Source of the DNA: Eremophila alpestris peregrina
Lineage: Eukaryota > Chordata > Aves > Passeriformes > Alaudidae
Direction: 5' to 3'
Length of the DNA: 64,000 bases
NCBI GenBank assembly: GCA_009792885.1
Contig: WMCF01000056.1
Coordinates: 3,726,164 to 3,790,163 of the forward strand
Positions 1-11,345 of the stretch are shown here, one piece after another (position 1 is the first letter of the stretch; each line of letters starts with the position of its first letter). A program made the position numbers and the translations under genes. The notes below the pieces were generated by a model. The model did no database searches. It had not been told where the DNA came from and saw only the letters and a program-made list of their open reading frames with translations.

Positions 1-322
1 TGCCACTTCCACTTCCAACCTCTGACCGGGAGCAGAGGCTTTATCTCCCAGTGGGATCAGGATGAAAAGCTGCAAGCAGCAAACCAGGCTCTGCCTCCCT
101 CCCTGTCCTGTTCAGACCTGCTGCTTTGTGCCCTGGGGCTTGTCAGGGGTGTCAAGAGGAAGAAATTCTTCAGGGAAAAGAGTCCTGAACTGCTGGAGCC
201 CTGGTCACTGGGAATTGCAGACTCTCTGTGCCCACAGGCTCTGACCCCCAGGAAAACTCTGCATTGGACCTGAGGCCCTGGAAAAGGCCCCCAAAATGGA
301 ATGGTAGAAGTGGGATGATGGG
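1..322. other. Flanking DNA, nothing recognised
   Basis: I see no repeat family, tandem array or convincing exon here. A 60-codon open frame at 62-244 has no recognisable features and is best read as chance. Confidence 0.5.
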
Positions 323-918
323 TGTGGAGTTTGGGTAGAAGTGTGTGATATCACAGGGTGGGAAACTCAGAGTTGAAGGGTTTAGAATCCAGGAACAGAT
401 CTAAAGCAAGATGGAGGTTTTAGGGCAGAGGCTTTGTCCTGCTTTTTCACCTTCTCCTCCATGGCTCTGGGTGGTATTTTGTAATTTCAATTTCATTTTG
501 TAATTTTATTTTATGTACATCATCAATACATAATTTAATGTATTTTATATAAATGCATGTTTTATGTATTTATTGTTTTATTTTATTTATGTGATACTTT
601 TATATTGCTTTGCAATTTGTAATTTTATAAATTTGAATTGGATAGAAAAATCCACATTGTGGGCCACAGGTGGTTGGTTATTGGGTTAAAAGTCAAAATA
701 ATTGAGGTGTCATTCCTGAATTGGACAGTTTATCCTTAAAAGGCCTTGGAGAGAGAGAGGGGGCTCCATTTTAGTTCGTCAGCTTGAAGTGCTGCAGAAC
801 TCATTGGTTTGTGAGACTGTGATATGGATAAGAATTAATAAACACCTGAGTCCAAACAATAAATTCCATCTCGAGCATTTAATCTCGACTCTGTCAGAAA
901 AAGGAAGATAAAAACCCG
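323..918 (+). mobile_element. ERVL-like solo LTR, long copy
   Basis: This stretch matches 62818-63208 (same strand) almost base for base over long blocks, and matches 57531-58017 (opposite strand) more loosely. All three share a TGTGGAG start where present, a block containing 'tttatccttaaaaggcc' or its equivalent, and AATAAA close to the 3' end (here 837-842 and 858-863). That order of parts is what an LTR shows: U3, a polyadenylation signal, then a short R/U5. No gag, pol or second LTR follows within several kb, so it is probably a solo LTR left by LTR-LTR recombination. Positions 481-640 are AT-rich and are absent from the 62.8 kb copy. The 3' boundary is where similarity between copies stops ('aaaacccg', 911-918); a canonical terminal CA is not evident there, so the end may be off by about 20 bp. 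ERVL-like is my family guess. Confidence 0.75.
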
Positions 919-2630
919 ATTTTAACGCTGGGATTGCTGTGGGTGCTGTGGTGGCTCAGAGGGGGATTCACCTCCCCTCATCCTCCTGCCCTGCAGCTGC
1001 CCCGGGAGAGGAGCAGTTCTCTGTCAGGCTGGGGGCAAAGCTGCCGTGAGGAGCCAAAAGCTGATTTATTTTTTCCTTTGGAAGCCCTGATAACAGCTCA
1101 TCCCTGGCCTGATAACAACAACTCCAACAAGCAGGGGACGTGTCCTGAGAGGTCAGGCCACTGCCAGAGTGGGACACAGCCACTGTCACCCCTCATGGCC
1201 TTGCTGGAATGTTTGATATCCCAGGATGTTTCCACCTCTGAACACAATCCCAGGTGAGGGCCTGACTTCCAAAAGAATCCCTGTGGATTTCCCTCAGCAA
1301 TTTCCAGGGCTGGAAGGTGCCCAGGGTCCTGCTGAGTGACTGGGATCACACCAGGCAGGGAAAGGGAGGGGAAATCAGCATTAATTTGTGTTAGAACAAA
1401 ACACTGCCCATCAGCTGTGCCTCAGCCTGAGCAGGGTGCCTGGAAATTCATGGAAATGCCTCCCCTGAGCCAAGAAAATACTGAAATTAAGATAGGAGGG
1501 ATCTCATAGCTCACAACAGAGAGAAATCTGAAATTATCTTTCCCTGGAAATGCTCGTGCTCCTTCCCAAGGACTCCAGGGTGTCCCATGAACCCCCAAGC
1601 AGGAGAATGATCCCATTTTGTGAGGGCACTTGCAGCTAATGAACGAGAAGGGATAAATAAATAATGCTCCCCTCCCTTTCCACCTAATCTGACAACAAAA
1701 ATCTATTTTTATTATGGAAACCCCAGAGCAGCTGGATTTGTTTATGCCTGAAAGGACTCTGCACCGTTGCTCTTGTTTTCCAAACTTCCATTTTTCCATA
1801 GGTGATAGTGAGAACTCAAAGAAGCAAGGAGGAGAAAATCCACTCTCCAAACAAAGCCATAGATGAGTAAAAAGAAATATAAGTGCAAAGTCTGCTGCTC
1901 TTCAGAACCCTCACCCTGGGGTTTGCTGCTGCTGAAAGAAGCAGAAGGAAAAAGAAAAAAACATTCACAGTCACATTGGAAACCTTGGGAATTATCCTGA
2001 GTGCACCAGGAAAATGATAATTTTTGATTTGTAGGACAGCAATGTGAAGTCTGGGTGCCAAACCTGGTGCTTGTCTCTGAGCTCTGCTTGCTGTGGCACG
2101 TCCCCTTTATTGCAGCAGATCCCTCGTGGTTATTTACAGTCATTAAGCTAATTGTGGCAGGGCAGGGAGGGAAGAGAGGCTCAGGGAGCTGAGGAAATCA
2201 CACAGACACTGTCCACCCCCAGAGCTGAGCTCCCCTTCCACGAGGGGCTCGAGCTGTGCTCACAAACACCAACATCTGGAAGGATCATAATGGCCTCTGG
2301 AAGAATTATTGCAGTGCTTGGGGAGGAAATTCAGAGCTCTGCAGCCCAACTGCAGCTTGCTGGGGTTTCTGAAAGGGGTTTTTAATGTCCTCAACCACGG
2401 TGAGGAAAAGGGAAAAAAAATTAAATTTAATCACAAAAGAGCCACCAGGATGGACTCTGAGCCCCTGTGCCCAGCCAGGACAGGCACAGGGCTGGGCAAA
2501 GATGGAAAGGCAGAAATTTTAACTCCTGGATCAGTTTTGTAATTGGGCACTTCTAAAGGTGAGACAAAGCCTCAGAGGTGAAGCTTCACAACTCCTGCTA
2601 CTTCATGCTTCACACTTTGGGTGACCCCAT
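919..2630. other. Unannotated DNA
   Basis: There is no recognisable element. Overlapping open frames of 60-142 codons occur on both strands, which is typical of TA-poor non-coding bird DNA. Short A-runs occur at 1950-1975 and 2407-2430. Confidence 0.5.
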
Positions 2631-3322
2631 GGGAATCCACTGGTTCTCCTTTCCCATGGAAATTCAGAGGGAAAATAGGAAAACTTCAGCATTTAAAACT
2701 GATGGGTGCTTTGGAAGGCTTCTCTTGGGCTTTTTTGGAGTTTAACTGAGTGGTGAATGTGAAGTGGATCCATGACAGGACACAGTGTCAGGCTTGGTTG
2801 GTGTTGTACAGTGATTTTAAAGGAAAGGAACTCCCAAAAATCTGAATTATTATTGTGTCCATCTCTGGAGCTCCTATGGGAATCCACTGGTTCTCTTTTC
2901 CCATGGAAATTCGAAAGGGAAAATAGGAAAACCTTAGTATTATAAACTGATGGGTGCTTTGGAAGGCTTCTCTTGGGCGTTTTTGGAGTTTAACTGAGTG
3001 GTGAATGTGAAGTGGATCCATGACAGGACACGCTGATTTTAAAGGAAAGGAACTCCCAGAAATCTGAATTATTATTGTGTCCATCTCTGGAGTTCCTATG
3101 GGAATCCATTGGTTCTCTTTTCCCATGGAAATTTGGAGGGAAAAATAGGAAAACTTCAGCATTTAAAACTGATGGGTGCCTTGGAAGGCTTCTCTTGGGC
3201 TTTTTTGGAGTTTAACTGAGTGGTGAATGTGAAGTGGATCCATGACAGGACACGTTGGTTTTAAAGGCTTGCAAAGGAACTTCCAAAAATCTGAATTATT
3301 ATTGTGTCCATCTCTGGAGTTC
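2631..3322. repeat. Three-copy tandem repeat, about 222-247 bp unit
   Basis: Three head-to-tail copies start at 'gggaatcca' (2631, 2878 and 3100). Each contains 'ggttctc', 'gatgggtgc', 'gtggatccatgacaggacac' and ends with 'gtgtccatctctggag'. The first unit is 247 bp and the second 222 bp. The difference is a block of about 25 bp after 'gacaggacac' (around 2784-2808) that is present in copy 1 and missing from copy 2. Copy 3 has a slightly different insertion at the same place. The copies are near identical, so the duplication is fairly recent. Open frames on the minus strand across it simply follow the repeat. Confidence 0.92.
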
Positions 3323-3629
3323 AGGGAGGGCTGAAGAGTTTTTCCCTGACCCCGTGCTGACCTGGGGCTGTTTTTAGGACAGGATTAAGCTTTAATTGCT
3401 CACACTGATCCTGCTGGAGCCTCTGCAGGGCTGATCCAGGGATCAGAGACACGCCTTGGTGACATCCATTGTCACCTCAGGTGTCACCTCTGTGTGAGCC
3501 AGGGATTGCCTGAAAGCACCAGCTCCAGGACTTGACCTTCCAGAAGTTTTTATGAGGATGCAAATCAGGAATAACAGATTTTTGAGGTGGCTTTCAAGGA
3601 TCCAGTTGGATTTTAGGTTTTTCTCCTCA
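3323..3629. other. Unannotated DNA
   Basis: I recognise no repeat family or exon between the tandem repeat and the next CR1 tail. Confidence 0.45.
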
Positions 3630-3698
3630 CACCCAGTGGGAGGGTGATTTTTAAAATCCTTTCCAACCCAAACCATTCCAGGAGCCCACGATTCCACT
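3630..3698 (+). mobile_element. CR1 LINE 3'-end fragment
   Basis: A short, decayed fragment that keeps only the CR1 terminal segment: 'ccttttccaacccaaacc'-like sequence at 3657-3674 and a degenerate 'attcc' tail. The CR1 sense strand is +. Confidence 0.65.
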
Positions 3699-6069
3699 GT
3701 CCTCTGGTGCTCTGAAGTGCACTGAAAAATTGAGATTCTGCTGGTGCTGGAGGAGCAGAGCAAGCCCAAGGTGAGAAGCACCCTGATTAATGCTGTGACA
3801 AAGTTCCCTCCTGGCCAGGTGCCACCCCAAACACGCTGGGGAAGGAGGCTGTTGTTTATCAGATTATCAGAGCCACATCTCTCCAGTTTCATCAGCACCT
3901 CCTTTCAGGAAGAGGGCTTCTCCAAACCATTCCTTGCTGCCTCCCAGGGTGCCTTCCTGCAGCCTGGGCTCTCCAAAAATGGGATTCTGGAAAGCAACAA
4001 ATACCCCCCCCAAAAATAATTATAAAATATAACAACCCACAGCAAAATATTGGGCTGAGCCAAGATTGGAAATCTGTCCTGGAGGTGCCTTTGGCTCTGG
4101 CAATAACAATTCCTGTCATTTGTTAGGTGTTAATTATCACCTAATTATCTTTTGTGGGTTAAATCAACCCGAGGTTTCTGGTAGGGTTGGGACTGAGGCT
4201 GTGATCTCTGGTGTGGTTTGCAGGGCTGGGGCTGGGCTTTGTCCTGGGTGTCCTTTGGGATCCTGCACTCCATTCCTTGCAGATCCACAGGGTGGCTGTG
4301 CCCCCATGGAAATGCCCCTTTCCACAGGATCTTCCCAGCTCAGCAATCCTGAATTTAAATCCTAAATCCTAATCCTCATTTTATTAAAGCTGCCAGAGTG
4401 AGCCAGTGAGGAATCAGGAAAGATTCCCAAGGACTGAAGCTATTCCACCACCACAGATAAATCCATGTGCTCTTACCAAGGAATAGAATTAGGAGAGTTT
4501 TAGAAAAAGAATTAAAGGGAGATTTACTAAAGAGACATTCATTTTCCTGTTCTCTCCCCATCTCCATCAGTTTGTTCCTCACAATTCTCTTTCCCCAGCC
4601 TGAGGATGGGATGGAGCTGTGATTTATCCAGGCTGGGAATTCCCAGTGCTGATCCTCTGCTCCCTGGCACTGTTGATCCATCAAATCCTGAGCCAGGCAG
4701 TGGCAGATGCAGAGGGCCCTGCTTCCTCCTTGATGAGCTTCCCAATGTTTTCCCTGAGTATTATTTGGCTGAAGATCTGTGTTGAGAGATGGAAGAGGAT
4801 ACCCAGGATTCAAACTCAGGAAAGCTGAGCCCAGGGAAATAGGGAGAACACATTGTCCATTTTTAACTCCACTCCAGAGGCTCCTGGCAAGCTCCAGGAG
4901 CCTGTCTGGGTGCCCCAGGTTATTTTTTTTTCGGGTTATTCTATCATGTTAGGCCAAAGCAACACCACAGAAATCATCCTCTCATCCTCCAGCCACTGCA
5001 CTCTCATCCCATATTTTGTCTCCTCCCAGCTCTTCCTGACTTTTACTGCACAACTAATGGAGAGTCTGGGATTGCTGCCTGCACACAGAGGACAGCTTTA
5101 AAAGCTGAGCAGGACTTTTTTCCCCCTTGCCCCATGAATGTAACATAAACCTGAAATTGCAGGATTTGCCCTGTTATCACTGCTTTTTTTTTTTTTCCTC
5201 TACACACAAGTCTGGACATGATTTTCCACTCAGAGCTTCCACATTTGTCTGTCGGTTTAATTTCTCCCAGGATATGAAAAAACAACCCCAAACCAATCCC
5301 ATTGCTTTTCAAGTGTCCCCAGGCACCATCCTGCTGCCAGCCAGGAAAGCAAGAGCTGAACTGGAGCATGGAGAGATTTTCTCTAAGGAAGGGAAATGGG
5401 TAAAGAGAGTGATTGAAGCCATCTTCAGCCTTGTTTGTGATTTATTTGTGCTTTTTTTGTTTGGAGGAATGAAGGTCAGGACTTGCTGCTGACTTCACCT
5501 GTGCAGGTGTCTGACCTGGGATGAGGGCACATCCCCCAGAGGGGCTGATTCCTCCTGCCCTCCCTTCTTATCAGTGTTAGGGATACTCTGGCAAATGTTC
5601 CTTCCCTGCCTCGGCCTGAGAGGGAGTTGGGTGCAAAACTTTAATTGGATGAAGGAGTTTCAGGGAGGTAATTCCAGGAGAGATGGACTCTCTCAGGTTT
5701 AGGAAGGTTCTGCCCTTCTCTCTGAGCATCTTCCTTTAGAGTGGCAGCTTTGTGGTCCCGAGGAGCTAAAACTCAACCCCAAACCCCAGCACTTCTATTC
5801 CTTCTCACCTCACACCCCTCTTCTGTATTTTAAAAAGCAATTTAATTCACCCACCTGTCCCCTTATCACCCCTCCTGTTTGCACTCACCTGTTCCATATC
5901 TGGACTCAATCTGTTTTTGTGTCTGTCTACTTGAACACCCATTAACCCAATTCCTTTAATTCCAGCTCAGAAAGGAACACACTTTCACGTGTTTCCCCTC
6001 GGTGAGTTCTGTTCTGCACCTGGAGCTGTCTGGGGGGATTTTGGGGGTTGGGTTTGGGGGTTTTTGCTT
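3699..6069. other. Unannotated DNA
   Basis: Mixed-composition DNA with short T-runs (T8 at 4923-4930, about T12 at 5186-5197) and an AT-rich patch at 4015-4040. No exon, RNA gene or repeat family is recognised. Confidence 0.5.
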
Positions 6070-6340
6070 TGTCTGCTTTGCGTTTTTGCCCCGGGGCAGT
6101 GACAGCGTCTCATTCAAATCTTCCCCTGCTGAAGGACAGCGAGGAACTCGGCAAGAAGGAACAAGTGAGGCGCTTTTTGTGGCGGTGGCAGGCGGGGAGC
6201 AGACCACCAGGCCAGAACAAAAGGGATCAAACCGGCTCTGATTTCACAGCCCCAGCCGGGGGAAGGACCCGGCACATCCCGGACCTGCCGCCCCAGCGGG
6301 GTTTGAGCTCTCGGGAACGTGCAGCAAAGGGTTAAATCCA
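6070..6340. promoter_or_regulatory. CpG-rich patch (possible small CpG island)
   Basis: CpG dinucleotides are frequent here (ccccgggg, agcgagg, ggcggtggcaggcgggg, aaccggc, agccggggg, acccggc, ccgcccc and others), while the neighbouring kilobases hold few. In a methylated vertebrate genome such a patch suggests germline hypomethylation or recent arrival of GC-rich sequence. No TATA box, first exon or recognised coding sequence adjoins it, so promoter activity is only a possibility. The GC-rich minisatellite starting at 6371 may be part of the same GC rise. Confidence 0.35.
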
Positions 6341-6370
6341 GCACAGCCCTGGGGATGCTCCGTGCCCCGG

Positions 6371-6635
6371 GATGGGCACGGGAATTCCTGCTCCTGTGCC
6401 CAGTGCCAGTGGAACAGAGCTGGGATTTGGGACAGGGGGCCAGGCTGGGCACGGGAATTCCTGCTCCTGTCCCTTGGGCAGTGTCCAAAGTCCAGAGCTG
6501 GGATTTTGGATAGGGGGACAGGATGGGCAATGCAATTCCTGCTTCTGTGCCCCATCTCCAGGAAGAGAGCAGAGAGTTGGGATTTGGGTCAGGGGCCAGG
6601 CTGGGCAGTGGAATTCCTGCTTGATACGTATTAAT
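6371..6635. repeat. Minisatellite, 73-78 bp unit, four copies
   Basis: Four head-to-tail units are marked by 'aattcctgct' or 'aattcctgctt' at 6383, 6456, 6534 and 6612, giving spacings of 73, 78 and 78 bp. Each full unit also has a form of 'agagctgggatttgggacag' and 'caggctgggca'. The array stops where the A+T block begins. A diverged unit lies at 7571-7690 on the far side of that block. Confidence 0.88.
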
Positions 6636-7140
6636 TTTTTTGCCTTTTTTTTTCTTTTATATATACTTTTATATAAAATAAATATTTTATATATTTTTTG
6701 CTTTTTACTTTATATATTTTTTTTTTATTTCTATAGGTTATATAGATTTATGTTTATATAGATTATTTAGATTTACATTATAAATATATATTATATATTT
6801 ATTCTTTTTATATCTATATATCATATATATTTACATTTATCTATAATTTTTATATCTATCTATTAATCTTTATATGTTCTCTTTTATATATTATTACATA
6901 TTGACTTTTTCTATATATTCTCTTTTAGTTGTATATATAATATATATTTATAAATATATTAGATATAAATATATTAGATATATTTATAAATATATCTTTT
7001 TATATTTTACTTTATATATACTTATGTATATACTTCTTTATTTTTTACTTTTCTATATTTTACTTTTATATATTCTTTTATATTTAAATATAAAAATATT
7101 TCTATGTTTTTGCCTTTTAACTTTTATATCTATGTATCCT
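6636..7140. repeat. AT-rich low-complexity block
   Basis: About 500 bp is almost pure A+T, built of tatata, tttat and long T-runs, with short internal repeats such as 'aatatattagatata' near 6954-6985. It is strongly T-rich on the + strand. Such blocks unwind easily and can act as matrix-attachment or fragile sequence. Open frames of about 130 codons across it are composition artefacts. Confidence 0.85.
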
Positions 7141-7570
7141 TTGCACATCTATTTGGAGCTCATTCTTGCATTCATAGCTGCTTTTCCCAGCAGTTTTCCG
7201 TGCCCTTTCCCTGGGCAGAAAGACAAAACACATTTTAAGGGCCCTCATCCCATCTCAGTTCTCCCTGGCTGCCAAGGCTGAGAACAACTCCTGGAGACAC
7301 ATTTTCATCAAGAAAGTGAAAACTGATCCAAAGTGGGGGACTCCAGAGAAGGGCTGAACCAGAAGGAGAAATCCCCTCATCATCTGTGTCTCTAATTGGG
7401 AATTCTTATCAAATATGCTAATTTACTGACCCTGCCAAGCTTTGTTCATCCCATGGTGGGGGGGCTTTTGTGGACATTTTTCTTTATTTGCCCCTGGAGG
7501 TTTCCAATAAAGATCCACCTTTATATTCCCTCCTGTGCTAATATAATCTCCAAACTGGAAAAAGGCATCA

Positions 7571-7690
7571 GCTCCCAGTGCCTGGGCAGTGCCCCAGTGC
7601 CAGGAGGGGAGCAGAGGGCTGGGATTTGGGACAGTGGCTCTGCCAGAGCCCTCCTTGTTTGCACAAACAGCAGGAGTGGGGAATTCCAAC
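7571..7690. repeat. Detached, diverged copy of the 75-bp minisatellite unit
   Basis: The order 'cctgggcagtgccccagtgc', 'ggagcagagggctggga' and 'tttgggacagt', followed further on by 'ggaattcc' (7679-7686), repeats the unit layout seen at 6371-6635. It sits about 930 bp downstream, beyond the AT-rich block. Confidence 0.6.
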
Positions 7691-7784
7691 ACAGCTCCGT
7701 GTCCCTCTCGTTTTCCTTGCGCTTAAAAGCAAATTCCTTCTCCCAATCCCAGCTTAGCAGAGGCAGAACCCTTTAACCCATCAC

Positions 7785-7910
7785 AGAATTCCCAGAGAAG
7801 CCGTGGCTGTCCCATTCCTAGCTGGGTTGGACAGGGCTTGGAGCAGCCTGGGACAGTGGAAATGATGGGCTTTAAAATCCAACCCAAACCATCCCATAAT
7901 TCCATGATTA
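7785..7910 (+). mobile_element. CR1 LINE 3' fragment
   Basis: 5'-truncated CR1 beginning at 'cccagagaagccgtggctg' and running through 'ggagcagcctgggacagtgg' to 'ccaacccaaacc' and a tail of 'attccatgatt'. It lacks the usual 'gtgtccctgcccatggcag' block, probably through an internal deletion near 7862. Confidence 0.85.
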
Positions 7911-9440
7911 ATGTTCCTTGTGCTTCTGGAAGAACCAACCAGTCTTTATATGAGCTGCTGTTGCTCCTGCTGGAATTTCATTCTAGTAATTTTCCATGAA
8001 AGGAGGAGTTGTTATTAATTGGGATGAATATTCCAGCTGATTTGGGTGTATTTCTGCTCCACTGATCAATAGGAAATGCCCAGAGCATCCTCACACTTCT
8101 GAATTAGAATGTTTTATGTGGGGTTTTTAATCTAAATCCATTTCCCCTCTTTTTATTCCAAAGCCTGTGACTTTAAAATTCCACCACCGGGGGTGAGCCC
8201 GTAAAGGTGGATAATAAACATTCCAGGGAAATCCTTCAATCCCGATCAATGTAAATAATATTTACTGGGACATCTAGTGGAAGAACAACACAGTGCAAAT
8301 CCCAGCCCTTATCTCAGCTGGGGCTGGCTGGGAGGCTGGAAATGGGCAAATCCATCCAGTTTGGGCTGGGAAAATCCTCCCTTTCCAAAGGGAGTTTGTT
8401 GCTCCCTGGAGGAGCCACAGGAGCAAAGGTGGTGTGAATCATCTTCATTTCATTTTAAATGTCATTCTACAAAATCTCTGCTGGGTTTGAACTGGTAAAG
8501 GCTTAAAAAAAAATATAAAGGCAAAGTAAAAGTTTTGAGAAACCCATCATAATTATTTTTCCAAAACTGGAAGAAACCTAATGAAAAACTATAAGGTGGA
8601 GAATGTTCTTTCTGCTTTTTTTTTCTGGCCTCAACTGAAACCTGATTTGCAGATTGCAGTGATAGTGCAGTAAATAAGGGAAATGACAAAATTGTTTTGG
8701 AAACAAGAGCCTCCCTTTTGGCTCCCATTTGGGCAGGAGATGCCTGGCACGAGCAGGGCTCCCTGGAGCCACCAGTGACGATGGAAAAGGATCATTTTTG
8801 GAGCTCTCTGGTGTTGTTGCTGTGCCCCAAGTGCTGCCAGAGGAACCTGGAGCTGTTGGTGAGCCCCAAATTTGTGCCATTTCCCAATGAGCAAATGCAT
8901 CTCCTGCTCTTTGCTGTGAAAACAATGGACAGGGGAATGTTTGTGTCTGTCAAAAAAAACCTGGAAAAGCACAGAAGAAGCAGCAGCAGCGGTGGTGGGA
9001 GGTGGAGGAGTGGCAGGAGCAGGGTCCTGTCACACACTGCCTGTCCCAGCTCCTCCAGCCCCCACTCAGACAAATTCCTTGCTCTTTTTCATGAAACACC
9101 TGCAAATTTCACGTGTTCCAGTTTGTCCTTCCCATCTCTGGGGTGCTCATCCCTGGGCCACCTCTGGGAGGGCAGAGAACCTTCAAGGGAAAGAAATACA
9201 ACAATAACTGAGAGCTTTCAGTTCTTTTGGTGTTCACTGCTTTGCTTAAGCCCTGCTGGGTTAATCCAGCACCCTTCATTCCCTGGGATGTGTCTGGGAT
9301 CACCTGGAGCCTTCCAGGGCCGTTTCCTTTCACAATTCCCTCTATCCACATCCACAGGCCTGGTGAAATGGGGCAGTTCCTGCCACATTCCTCAGTGGGA
9401 CATTTGCCAGGGCACCACCAAACCCTCAGAGCTCCTTGGA
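7911..9440. other. Unannotated DNA with a long chance-like open frame
   Basis: Nothing is recognised by family. A short trinucleotide patch (agaagaagcagcagcagc, 8972-8989) passes into ggtggtggg sequence. A 286-codon open frame on the + strand (8697-9557) covers much of it. Its translation is Ser/Pro-rich with no domain, signal peptide or repeat I recognise, and it runs into the tandem duplication that follows. Confidence 0.5.
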
Positions 9441-9735
9441 GGGGTTTTCAGGGACAAAATGAAGGCAGAGCAGGAATTTCTGATGGAATTGCAACAGGCA
9501 GAGCTGTCCTGGAACCACAGGGAGACCCAGGGACCCACTAACCAAAGCAGAGCTTAGCAAAGGTCAGAGGGATCCAACAATTCCTTGTAGGGGTTTTCAG
9601 GGACAAGGTGAAGGCAGAGCAGGGATTTCTGCTGGAATTGCAGCAGGCAGAGCAGTCCTGGAACCACAGGGAGACCCGAGAAGCAAAGCAGGGTTTAGCA
9701 AAGGTCAGGGATCTCCTGCATCCAGCAATTCCCAC
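9441..9735. repeat. Two-copy tandem duplication, about 149 bp
   Basis: 'ggggttttcagggacaa' occurs at 9441 and 9590. The sequence after each runs in parallel through 'gaaggcagagcagg', 'cagaget/cagagca', 'gtcctggaaccacagggag' and 'tagcaaaggtcag'. The copies differ by small substitutions and a gap after 'gagaccc'. Confidence 0.88.
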
Positions 9736-10939
9736 ATTGGCTCAGAGGTAGGAGAGGCTGATCTGAGGATTCTTGTTTTCCAGCTGGAGCTTGCAGGAGG
9801 CTGGCTCCCTGCAGCTTTTGGGGATAATGAGGTGGATAAAGCCCGTGGACATTACCAGGCTCCTTTCTGACACCCTCACTGCTGCTCAGTTTGTCATCAG
9901 TGGCTCTGGGCCTCGCAAATCCCTCTGCCAGCGCACCAAGGAGCGGGGCTGGAAAAGAGGTGGGATCAGGCTCGCCCACAGACTCCCCTCCTTGTGCCAG
10001 GGCTCACAGACGTTTCGAGTTAAAGAAAGAAACAGCCAGGAAAAATGTGCAGATGCTTAATTCTCTGCAGGATTTATAATATTACACGGTGAGCGTTTGC
10101 ACCCTATACAATAAAACCACGTTGGCTTTACTACATATAAAAGAAAAACAAAACAAAACACAAAAAAAATCACAAGTTTGACAGCAATTAGGGTGAATAG
10201 ACATTTATTTTATCCTTTTACTAGCAGGACCAATTGTGATTTTATGCTCTGAAAAAGCTCATTTTAAAGTTTTATGTCTGAAGTGGCCTTGCCAAATCGA
10301 GCTTAATATTGTTACATTAAATGGATGGTAAAATGTGTTTCTTAAACCCCTCCATCCTGTAAAGGGCCTGGAAGCAGGGAGCTGCTGCTAATGAGAGGCA
10401 GGGCCTGAATCCCAGCCCTGGTGGCTGTTTGCTGGAGCAGCTGGAGGTGTTTCCAGTCCCTCCCAGCATCGTCCTCGCTTCCCAGACTGCATTTGCCATC
10501 CAAGCTCCTCATCCCAGCCCTGGCCACAGCCACAGCAGGAACCCCAGAGAGCCTGGGGCTGTGCTGGCACTCCTCAAGGAGATCTTTCCCCTCTTCAGAA
10601 CAGGCTCTCTCCCTTCCCACACACCCAACATTTCTTTTTTTCCCCTCTCTCCTGGCTTTAAGAACACTGAAAACCCTTGGTTGGAGCAGCCTCACAATTC
10701 CAGCTCTGAACTGTGAGATCAGAGAAACCCTGGTCACATTTTCCTATTTTCTTTTCTTCACCCTCCCCAAAATCTTGATCATTGGGTGAGGTGGCTCCAG
10801 GGATGCAGGAGCTTTGTGCCCTTGGTGCTCAGATCCCTCCCACCCCTCCTGCTCACAGAATCCCATGGAACCAGGTGATTCCACCCCCCTCCCACCCCAG
10901 ACTTACCTGGGCCTCCAAATATTTGCTTTTTGAGTGGTG
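9736..10939. other. Unannotated DNA with an AT-rich core
   Basis: Positions 10070-10330 are AT-rich, with an imperfect (AAAAC)n run near 10142-10165. The surrounding sequence is GC-richer and carries open frames of up to 131 codons on both strands. No recognised element. Confidence 0.45.
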
Positions 10940-11345
10940 AGTCAGGCATGGAGGGGCTGGAGCGTGTCCAGGGAAGGGAATGGAGCTGGGGAAGGGGCTG
11001 GAGCCCCAGGAGAGGCTGAGGGAGCTGGAAATGGGAAAAGGAGGCTCAGGGGGGACCTTGTGGCTCTGCACAACTCCCTGACAGGAGGTGGGAGTCAGGA
11101 TCTGCTCCCAGGGAATGGGGACAGGATAAGGACACCTCAAGGGGTGGGCCAGGACATGAGCAGGAATTTCCTTATGGGAAGGGTGGCCAGGGTGGTTTCA
11201 CCATCCCTGGAGGTGTCCAAGGAGGGGCTGGAGGTGGCACTGAGGGCTCTGGGCTGGGGACAATGTGGGGATGGGGCACAGCTGGGACTCTGTGACCTTG
11301 GAGAGCTTTTCCACTCTCAGTGCTCCTGGGATCCTGTGAAAGCTG
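10940..11345 (+). mobile_element. CR1 LINE fragment, left arm of an inverted pair
   Basis: A CR1 subfamily with the landmarks 'ggagcgtgtccagggaaggg', 'caggagaggctgagggagct', 'ggaccttgtggctctgcaca', 'ctgacaggaggtgggag', 'accatccctggaggtgtcc' and a worn 3' end near 11310-11345 ('ttccactctcagtgctcc'). It keeps its 3' part, as expected for a reverse-transcribed, 5'-truncated LINE. Positions 10965-11233 are repeated in inverted orientation at 11536-11824. Confidence 0.85.

Noticed and set aside
4362..4375. Telomere-like 'cctaaatcctaatcc' sequence
   Set aside because: It is only two imperfect units and not the vertebrate CCCTAA repeat.
8697..9557. 286-codon open frame as a gene
   Set aside because: No domain, no signal or membrane pattern, no recognisable splice or promoter context, and it ends inside a tandem duplication.
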